A program made the translations under genes and the position numbers. A DNA stretch of 12,113 nt from positions 1 to 12,113 of the forward strand of contig DATLJF010000276.1 in assembly GCA_035539015.1 (NCBI GenBank), given 5' to 3'. The notes below the pieces were generated by a model, which did no database searches, was not told the DNA's origin, and saw nothing but the letters and a program-made list of their open reading frames with translations. The stretch comes from Stenotrophomonas_A sp035539015. Its GTDB lineage: Bacteria > Pseudomonadota > Gammaproteobacteria > Xanthomonadales > Xanthomonadaceae. Position 1 is the stretch's first letter. Every line of letters starts with the position of its first letter. Positions 6,388 to 12,113 of the stretch are shown in pieces.

Positions 6388-6492
6388 GCCTTCCTCGATG
6401 GTGCTTGCTGAAAGTCCTAGTGTGCCCCACCCGCTCCTGCGCTTTCATCGCGCTTCTCAGGCCGGCCCGCTGCAGAGCGCACAATCAGCCCC

Positions 6493-6501
6493 TGTTACCC
6501 T
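6493..6501 (+). promoter_or_regulatory. Extended -10 element, possible leaderless bphO start
   Basis: TGTTACCCT fits an extended -10 (TGn followed by TAnnnT). It ends 6 nt before the bphO ATG, so transcription could begin at or next to the start codon. No Shine-Dalgarno sequence precedes the ATG and no good -35 lies at the usual distance, both consistent with this reading. Confidence 0.35.
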
Positions 6502-6507
6502 AATCCC

Positions 6508-7101
6508 ATGCCCGCCCCCTCCTCGCTCGTCGCCGAATTGCGCGCCGAATCCCTCCGTCGACTCACCCGGACCACGCACCAGCAGCTGGACGACACTCTG
6601 TTGGCGCATGGCATTTCCCGCGACCGCCAGCGGTTCTCCCGATTCGTGGACCTGCAATATCGCTTCCACCTGGAGGCGGCGCCGCTTTACGCGCGCGCCG
6701 ACCTGGCCGCTCATTTCCTGGATCTGCCGGCCAGAGCCCGACTGGCGAAGATCGAGGCGGATATGCGCAGCCTCGAAGTCACGGCCCCACTGCCGTCGGC
6801 GCCCGCTCGTGCGCTGACCCAGGTTCCCCTGCCGCGCGCCCTGGGATGGCTCTACGTCGCCGAAGGATCGACCCTCGGCGCGGCCGTGATTCTCAAGTTG
6901 ATTGCTCCGCTCGGCCTGGACGCCCGTTTTGGCGCCTCGCATCTGGCGCCAGGAGAAGATGGTGTCGCCCTTCCGTGGCGGCGCTTCACCACAGCGCTCA
7001 ACGCGATCAGCTTGCTAGCCGAGCAGGAATCGGAAGTGATCGACGGCGCTCAAGAGGCATTCTCCGTGGTCAACCAACACATGCGGGCCGTTTTCTCATG
7101 A
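6508..7101 (+). CDS. bphO: Heme oxygenase (biliverdin-forming), BphO type
   Basis: A 197-residue soluble enzyme of the bacterial heme oxygenase family. It opens heme to biliverdin, releasing CO and iron; biliverdin is the chromophore of the phytochrome encoded next. His24, in LRRLTRTTHQQLD, is in the position of the proximal heme ligand. The distal-helix motif GWLYVAEGSTLGAA (about residues 113-126) is the Gly-rich segment lining the heme pocket. Length is usual for bacterial heme oxygenases. The ATG at 6508 lacks a Shine-Dalgarno sequence, but no better start lies before His24. It lies 160 bp upstream of bphP on the same strand. A role in iron acquisition from heme is possible for the family, but the location argues for chromophore supply. 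Confidence 0.9.
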   Translation: MPAPSSLVAELRAESLRRLTRTTHQQLDDTLLAHGISRDRQRFSRFVDLQYRFHLEAAPLYARADLAAHFLDLPARARLAKIEADMRSLEVTAPLPSAPARALTQVPLPRALGWLYVAEGSTLGAAVILKLIAPLGLDARFGASHLAPGEDGVALPWRRFTTALNAISLLAEQESEVIDGAQEAFSVVNQHMRAVFS

Positions 7102-7138
7102 TCTTCACACCGCTTGCGCTGGGCCGGCGGGCCACGTA

Positions 7139-7176
7139 GGCATCAGCATTGGCTTCCGGCAAAATGCGCCGATGCC
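7139..7176 (+). repeat. Interrupted hairpin between bphO and bphP
   Basis: Outer arms GGCATC (7139-7144) and GATGCC (7171-7176) enclose inner arms GCATT (7146-7150) and AATGC (7163-7167), so an imperfect two-part stem could form in the bphO-bphP message. No T-run follows, so it is not a standard terminator. It may affect the relative expression or stability of the two coding segments. Confidence 0.35.
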
Positions 7177-7250
7177 ACAGCCCCTTCTCTGCCCCTGGCC
7201 GCCATCACGGCGCCTGGATCGGCTTACCTGGAAAGTGCGCTGTCAGGATC

Positions 7251-7255
7251 AGGAG
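7251..7255 (+). promoter_or_regulatory. Ribosome binding site deciding the bphP start
   Basis: AGGAG lies 6 nt before the ATG at 7262. Another ATG at 7258, only 2 nt from the box and in a different frame, gives an unrelated product, so 7262 is the start. Confidence 0.75.
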
Positions 7256-7261
7256 CCATGA

Positions 7262-9499
7262 ATGCCGTCGGACATCACCTTAACTGCAAGGCTCGGTTTG
7301 TCCGACTGTGCCCGCGAACCCATCCACGCCCCCGGTGCGATACAACCCTACGGCCTGTTGCTGATCCTCGACCCCCTGGATTGGGTGGTGAGGGAAAGGG
7401 CCGTCGCACGCATCGAATTGATTGAGCAATTCGGCGACCCGCTCGGCCGGCCGCTGGACGAGGTGTTCGGCGGCGCGCTTGCCGGCTGGCGCCCGGCCAT
7501 CGAACAGCTCGGGCCCGATACGTCCTTGTTCCTGGGAACCCTGGCGCTGGGTACGGCCGGCGTACACCACGCGGTGGCACACCGCGCCGAGTCGCAGGTG
7601 CTGGTTGAGCTGGAAGCGCCGGTTCCCGGCGAGCCGGGTTCACTGGAAGACCTCTACCCGACCATCCGCCAGTTCATGGGCGAGATCGAAAAGGCGACCT
7701 GCATCGCCGAGCTCTGCGCCATTGCCAGTGAACATGTCCGCGCCCTGACGAAGTTCGACCGCACGCTGATCTATCAGTTCGATGCGAACTGGAATGGCGT
7801 CGTGGTCGCCGAAAGCCGGAACGATAGGCTGCCGTCCTATCTCGACCTGCGTTTCCCCGAATCGGACATTCCAGCGCAAGCGCGCGAGCTGTATCGGCGC
7901 AACCGCGTTCGCCTGATTGCCGATTGCGACTATGAGCCGGTGCCGCTGGTGCGTGCCGCCGGGCAGGCCGACGCGGCGCCTACCGACCTGAGTGCGTCGG
8001 CCTTGCGAAGCGTGTCACCGGTCCATTTGCAATACATGCGCAACATGGGCACCGGTGCGTCCATGTCGGTCTCGCTCATCCGCGAAGGCCGATTGTGGGG
8101 GCTGATCTCCTGCCACAACCGCGAGCCACGCCGCGTCCCCTACCACGTCCGCACGGCCTGTGAGTTCGTCGGCCAGATCCTTGCGCTGCAGATCGCACTC
8201 AAGGAACGTGCGCTCGCAGTGGAGGAGCGCATCGACCGGCGCGCGATCCAGCTGCGATTGTTGGCGCGCATGGCCGGCGACCAGAACTTCATGGCCGCGC
8301 TGGGGCGCGATCCAGACAGCCTGATGGCATTGACCCGCGCCAACGGCGTGGCGATCGTGCACCGTGGCGAGTGCGTCATGCTGGGCGCATGCCCGAGCCA
8401 GCCGCAGATTCTCGGCCTGGTCCACTGGCTCACCCATGTGCATCCCGGTGAAGAAGTGTTCTCCACCGAACAGCTGCCTGCGGCGTGGCCCGACGCCGAA
8501 GCCTTCAGCGAGCAGGCCAGCGGGGTGCTGGCCATCTCCATCTCGCAGCTGCACGACAGCTTCGTGTTGTGGTTCCGCCCCGAGGTCATCCGCACCGTGC
8601 GCTGGGGCGGCGATCCGCGCAGCAAGCAGCAGGCGACCGCGCTCTCGCCACGTACCTCGTTCGAGGCCTGGAAGCAGACTGTGCACCAGCAATCGCTGCC
8701 GTGGGACGAAGTAGACCGCGACGCGGCGCTCGAACTGCGCGGGGCCATCGTCGACATCGTCTTGCGCAGGGCCGAGGAGATGGCCGAGTTGAACGAGCAG
8801 CTGGTTCGCAGCAACAAGGAACTGGAAGCCTTCTCCTATTCCGTCAGTCACGACCTGCGGGCCCCGTTCCGCCACATCGTGGGTTATTCGGAGCTGCTGA
8901 GCGCCTCGGCGGGCGAACGTCTCGACGAAACCGAACGGCGCTTTCTTGCCACGATCGTTGAATCCGCAAAATCCGCCGGCACGCTCGTCGACGACCTGCT
9001 CAGTTTTTCGCAAATGGGACGCTCCACCCTGGGCTTGACGTCGGTCGACATGGGCCTGCTGGTGGACGATGTCCGCAACAAGCTCGACATGGAGTACACC
9101 GGACGATCGATCCGGTGGCGAATCGCCCCCCTTCCGCGCGTCGTGGGCGACCCGACCATGCTGCGCCTGGTCTGGCAGAACCTGCTGGCCAATGCCATCA
9201 AGTTCACCCGCGATACCCCGGCGCCGATGATCGAGATCGACCATCGCTGCACCGAGGACGAGCACATTTTCCGCGTCCGCGATAACGGCTGCGGTTTTGA
9301 TCCACGCTACGTCGACAAGCTTTTCGGCGTGTTCCAGCGTCTTCACCATTCAGACGAATACGAGGGCACCGGCATTGGCCTGGCCAACGTGCGTCGCATC
9401 GTCGAACGGCACGGCGGGCGAACCTGGGCCGAGGGCAAGCTCGGCGAGGGCGCAACTTTCTACTTCTCCATCCCCCTATTGCCTGGAGCCGATACATGA
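7262..9499 (+). CDS. bphP: Bacteriophytochrome histidine kinase
   Basis: A 745-residue biliverdin-binding red/far-red photoreceptor kinase, soluble and cytoplasmic. Domains in order are PAS (about 15-120), GAF (about 140-305), PHY (about 320-500), HisKA (about 515-585) and HATPase (about 625-740). Cys16, in SDCAREPIHAPGAIQPYG, is the expected covalent biliverdin attachment site. The GAF domain has ESDIP (D202-I203-P204), His255 in PVHLQYMRNMG and His285 in SCHN; the PHY tongue has PRTSF (463-467). The kinase has phospho-acceptor His530 in SHDLRAP, N-box Asn644, DNGCG at 674-678 and a GTGIGL box. Nothing essential is missing, so photochemistry and kinase activity are both expected. It has no attached receiver; the next gene, overlapping by 4 nt, supplies one. 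An N-terminal Cys is typical of bacterial rather than plant phytochromes. Confidence 0.96.
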   Translation: MPSDITLTARLGLSDCAREPIHAPGAIQPYGLLLILDPLDWVVRERAVARIELIEQFGDPLGRPLDEVFGGALAGWRPAIEQLGPDTSLFLGTLALGTAGVHHAVAHRAESQVLVELEAPVPGEPGSLEDLYPTIRQFMGEIEKATCIAELCAIASEHVRALTKFDRTLIYQFDANWNGVVVAESRNDRLPSYLDLRFPESDIPAQARELYRRNRVRLIADCDYEPVPLVRAAGQADAAPTDLSASALRSVSPVHLQYMRNMGTGASMSVSLIREGRLWGLISCHNREPRRVPYHVRTACEFVGQILALQIALKERALAVEERIDRRAIQLRLLARMAGDQNFMAALGRDPDSLMALTRANGVAIVHRGECVMLGACPSQPQILGLVHWLTHVHPGEEVFSTEQLPAAWPDAEAFSEQASGVLAISISQLHDSFVLWFRPEVIRTVRWGGDPRSKQQATALSPRTSFEAWKQTVHQQSLPWDEVDRDAALELRGAIVDIVLRRAEEMAELNEQLVRSNKELEAFSYSVSHDLRAPFRHIVGYSELLSASAGERLDETERRFLATIVESAKSAGTLVDDLLSFSQMGRSTLGLTSVDMGLLVDDVRNKLDMEYTGRSIRWRIAPLPRVVGDPTMLRLVWQNLLANAIKFTRDTPAPMIEIDHRCTEDEHIFRVRDNGCGFDPRYVDKLFGVFQRLHHSDEYEGTGIGLANVRRIVERHGGRTWAEGKLGEGATFYFSIPLLPGADT

Positions 9500-9942
9500 G
9501 GGACTTGCGCCCGATCCTGCTGGTGGAAGACAACCCCAAGGATGCCGAGCTGACACTGGCCGCGCTCAGCCGCTGCCAGCTTCTCAACGAAGTGGTCTAT
9601 GTCAGGGACGGCGCCGAGGCGCTGGATTACCTGCGCGCCGAGGGCGCCCACGCCGGCTCGCGCCACGCCGCGCCGGTCGTCGTCCTGCTGGACCTCAAGC
9701 TGCCCAAGCTCAATGGCCTGGAAGTCCTGGCCGAGGTGCGCAAGGACCCGGCGCTGAGCAGCACGCCGATCGTGATGCTTACCTCCTCCAAGGAGGAACG
9801 CGACCTGGTGAGGAGCTACGAATTGGGCGTGAACGCCTTCGTCGTCAAACCCGTGGATTTCACCGAATTCTTCGAGGCCATCCAGGGCCTGGGCGTCTTC
9901 TGGGGCATTACCAATCAACCGCCCCCTCATAGTCGCCCGTGA
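9496..9942 (+). CDS. Single-domain response regulator (CheY/Rcp1-like), phytochrome partner
   Basis: A 148-residue protein consisting of one receiver domain. Visible landmarks are the acidic pair E11-D12, the phospho-acceptor Asp66 in VVLLDLKLPKLNG, the switch Thr96 in IVMLTSS and Lys118 in VVKPVD. No output domain follows; the C-terminal 25 or so residues are a short tail. The LDLKLPKLNGLEVL and SSKEERD segments are characteristic of the receivers paired with phytochromes (Rcp1 group). Its ATG overlaps the bphP stop (ATGA), so the two are translationally coupled and probably made in fixed ratio. It most likely accepts phosphate from His530 of BphP, either as a signalling endpoint or as a phosphate sink or carrier. 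Confidence 0.92.
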   Translation: MRDLRPILLVEDNPKDAELTLAALSRCQLLNEVVYVRDGAEALDYLRAEGAHAGSRHAAPVVVLLDLKLPKLNGLEVLAEVRKDPALSSTPIVMLTSSKEERDLVRSYELGVNAFVVKPVDFTEFFEAIQGLGVFWGITNQPPPHSRP

Positions 9943-9943
9943 A

Positions 9944-12113
9944 ATGAACCCACTCGCGACAATGGCTGGAATGCCAGACACCGGATCGATCAGGATCCTG
10001 ATGCTCGAGGACAGCGCGCTCGATGCGGAGCTTATCGCCGCCCAACTCCGCTCAGCGCGCCTGGCTTTCGCGTTCGATCGGGTATGGACGCGCGAAGACT
10101 TCCTGGCGGCGATCGAGGGCGGCGATTACGACGTCATTCTGGCTGACCACGTGCTTCCTGCGTTTGATGGCGACTCAGCGCTGAGGCTGGCGCGCGAACG
10201 GGTGCCAAAGACGCCTTTCATCTTTGTCTCCGGCACGCTCACCGAGGAGCTGGCCGTGCAGGCGCTGACGCGGGGGGCGCGTGACTATGTGGTCAAGCAG
10301 CGACTGCAGCGCTTGCCCGAGGCGCTGCTGCGCGCGCTGCGCGAGCGCGACGAACGCGCCCGGCTGGAGCAGGCGGAGGCCGAGCTCGAACAGAGCCGCA
10401 ACCGGCTCCAGCTGATCACCGATTCGCTGCCGGCCCTCATCACCCACCTGAGCCCGGACCATCGTTTTCGCTTCGCCAACCGGGCCAGCTTTGATTGGTA
10501 TGCGCTGGATCCGCAGGCCATGGTCGGGCTGCACATCCGCGATGTCGCCGGCGATCCCGCCTTCGAGCGTGTCCTGCCATTCCTGGAGCGAATCCTCTCT
10601 GGCGAGAAGGTCAAGTTCGAAAGCCAGGTGTTGCGTCCGGATGGCTCAGTGCGCCACTCCCACGTGGACGGCGTGCCGGAGTTCGATGGCGCGGGCAATA
10701 TCACCGGCTATTACACGCTCGCACGGGACATCAGCGACCTGAAGCAGGCCGAACTCTCGCTGCGCCAGATCAACGAGACGCTAGAGCAACAGGTCCTGCA
10801 GCGCACCGCCGAACTGCGGCGTAGCGAGAGCCGGCTCCAGGCCGTCTTTCAGTCCAGCTTTCACCAGCAAAACCTGCTGACGACATCCGGCGACATTATC
10901 GAGGCCAACATCGCCTCATTGGCGGCGATTCTGGCCACGCCGCCCGAGGTCACCACGCGGCCATTCCACAGTTCGGCCTGGTTCGCCTCCACGCCGAGGG
11001 CGTCGGAACTGGTGAGCGAAGCGGTGGCTGCGGCAGCGGACGGGCGTGAATCGAGGCACGAACTCGAACTGCACCTGCCCACTGGCACGCGTAGCTTCGA
11101 CTTTTCTTTCCGGCCCCTGCGCGACCCCGACGGCAGCGTCACGGCGGTGGTATCGGAGGCCTTCGAAACCACGGCGCGCAGGCAGGCCGAGGCGGCGCTG
11201 CGGCAGAGCCAGAAGATCGAAGCAGTGGGGCAACTGACCGGCGGGATCGCACACGACTTCAACAACATCATGACGGTCATCGCCGGCAATATCGAACATG
11301 CGCGGCTGATGATCGATCATCTCGGCGAGGCCGCGGTACGGCCATCGCGCGCACTGGACAATGCGATGCGCGGCGTCTCACGTGCTTCAGCGCTGACCCA
11401 GCGACTGCTTGCGTTTTCGCGGCAGCAGCCGCTGCAGAGCAAGGCGGTCGACATCGGCACCCATATGCATGGCATGCAGGACATGCTCCAGCGCGCGCTC
11501 GGCGAGCTGGTACGGCTGGAAGTCGACGTTGCCGCTGACACCTGGTGTGTCGAGCTGGATCCGGCCCAGCTCGAGAGCTCCATCCTCAACCTGGCCGTCA
11601 ATGCCCGCGATGCGATGCAGCAAGGCGGCACCTTGTCGGTGGCGGCGGCGAACGTCCACCTGGACAGCGACTTCGAGCTCCAGAATCCGGGTATCCAGCC
11701 GGGCGAGTATGTCCGCCTGAGCATTCGCGACACGGGTGAAGGCATGACGCCCGAAACCATGGCGCGGGTATTCGAGCCATTCTTTACCACCAAGGAAGTG
11801 GGACGCGGCACCGGCCTCGGCCTCTCGATGGTGTATGGCTTCGTCAAGCAATCGGGCGGCCATGTGCTGATCGAATCCAGTCCCGGCAGAGGCACGCTGG
11901 TTACCCTGCTCTTCCCGCGTTCGTTCCTGCCATTGCCGGCTTTTGCGGAGACCGAGCCCTCGCTGCTGGACGAATCCATCGCACGCGAGGAAACCTTGCT
12001 CGTCGCCGAAGACAACGACGACGTCCGCGCCTACACCGTCGAAGCCCTGCGCCACCTCGGGTACCGAGTGCTGGAGGCGCACGATGGTGCATCGGCCCTG
12101 CGCCTTCTCGAAC
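9944..12113 (+). CDS. Hybrid sensor histidine kinase with receivers at both ends, 3' end cut by window
   Basis: I translated this frame by hand: 723 codons run open from the ATG at 9944, 1 nt after the previous stop, to the edge. The N-terminal receiver (about 16-133) has E22-D23, Asp68 in ILADHVLPAFDG, Ser96 and Lys118 (followed by Gln, not Pro). Then come a PAS domain (about 150-265) ending in the usual RDISDLKQAE linker, a coiled coil (about 270-300), a second PAS-like region (about 300-412), HisKA with His437 in GGIAHDFNN, and HATPase with Asn553, DTGEGM (596-601) and GRGTGLGL (620-627). A second receiver begins near residue 684 (LLVAEDNDD), but its phospho-acceptor Asp is beyond the window. 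There are no membrane helices. The start has no clear Shine-Dalgarno; ATGs at 9962 and 9971 are alternatives. It probably relays BphP phosphate or integrates another signal. Confidence 0.9.
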   Translation, partial: MNPLATMAGMPDTGSIRILMLEDSALDAELIAAQLRSARLAFAFDRVWTREDFLAAIEGGDYDVILADHVLPAFDGDSALRLARERVPKTPFIFVSGTLTEELAVQALTRGARDYVVKQRLQRLPEALLRALRERDERARLEQAEAELEQSRNRLQLITDSLPALITHLSPDHRFRFANRASFDWYALDPQAMVGLHIRDVAGDPAFERVLPFLERILSGEKVKFESQVLRPDGSVRHSHVDGVPEFDGAGNITGYYTLARDISDLKQAELSLRQINETLEQQVLQRTAELRRSESRLQAVFQSSFHQQNLLTTSGDIIEANIASLAAILATPPEVTTRPFHSSAWFASTPRASELVSEAVAAAADGRESRHELELHLPTGTRSFDFSFRPLRDPDGSVTAVVSEAFETTARRQAEAALRQSQKIEAVGQLTGGIAHDFNNIMTVIAGNIEHARLMIDHLGEAAVRPSRALDNAMRGVSRASALTQRLLAFSRQQPLQSKAVDIGTHMHGMQDMLQRALGELVRLEVDVAADTWCVELDPAQLESSILNLAVNARDAMQQGGTLSVAAANVHLDSDFELQNPGIQPGEYVRLSIRDTGEGMTPETMARVFEPFFTTKEVGRGTGLGLSMVYGFVKQSGGHVLIESSPGRGTLVTLLFPRSFLPLPAFAETEPSLLDESIAREETLLVAEDNDDVRAYTVEALRHLGYRVLEAHDGASALRLLE

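Noticed and set aside
5660..6484. 274-codon minus-strand frame enclosing the membrane-protein gene
   Set aside because: Arg/Gly/Pro-rich product running through the G6/C9 tract; the overlapping 166-residue frame has clean hydrophobic helices and a ribosome site instead.
8015..9349. 444-codon open frame on the minus strand opposite bphP
   Set aside because: Antisense to the phytochrome kinase domains; composition typical of GC-rich shadow frames and no recognisable fold.
11317..12082. Two overlapping frames of about 230 codons on the minus strand opposite the hybrid kinase
   Set aside because: Antisense shadows: the plus strand carries intact HisKA and HATPase motifs throughout this interval.

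Overview
The window looks like chromosomal DNA from a high-GC aerobic gammaproteobacterium. The Cyo subunits closely resemble the E. coli cytochrome bo3 oxidase, codons strongly favour G or C at the third position, and the gene set would suit Xanthomonadales (Xanthomonadaceae or Rhodanobacteraceae). That placement is inference; no rRNA or other firm marker is present. There is no CRISPR array, insertion sequence or prophage.

Positions 1-3898 (minus strand) hold the cytochrome bo3 ubiquinol oxidase operon cyoA-cyoB-cyoC-cyoD. The genes are tightly coupled: stop and start codons overlap by 1 nt at cyoA/cyoB and cyoC/cyoD, and cyoB/cyoC are 2 nt apart. cyoD is cut by the window edge only a few codons before its expected end. 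Together they encode a proton-pumping terminal oxidase. The roughly 400 bp upstream of cyoA hold no convincing gene but contain three clustered dyad symmetries, including a 17-bp palindrome, which are candidate control sites.

Positions 4305-5640 (minus strand) form a patch of small, less GC-rich genes: a predicted lipoprotein of unknown function, a small three-helix membrane protein, and tRNA-Thr(CGT) with a strong sigma70-type promoter and an intrinsic terminator. A perfect 10-bp hairpin lies between the two protein genes. Upstream of the tRNA, at 5640-5886, is a gene-free stretch with a G6/C9 tract and an inverted repeat, then a multi-helix membrane protein at 5887-6387 that is divergent from the next cluster.

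Positions 6508-12113 (plus strand) hold a red/far-red light-sensing cluster: heme oxygenase (makes biliverdin), a bacteriophytochrome histidine kinase with every key chromophore and kinase residue visible, a single-domain response regulator overlapping it by 4 nt, and, 1 nt further on, a large soluble hybrid kinase with a receiver at its N-terminus and another beginning at its C-terminus, where the window ends. The likely scheme is light to BphP, then to one or both receivers, possibly through the hybrid kinase. No DNA-binding or cyclic-di-GMP output domain is visible, so the final output is unknown.
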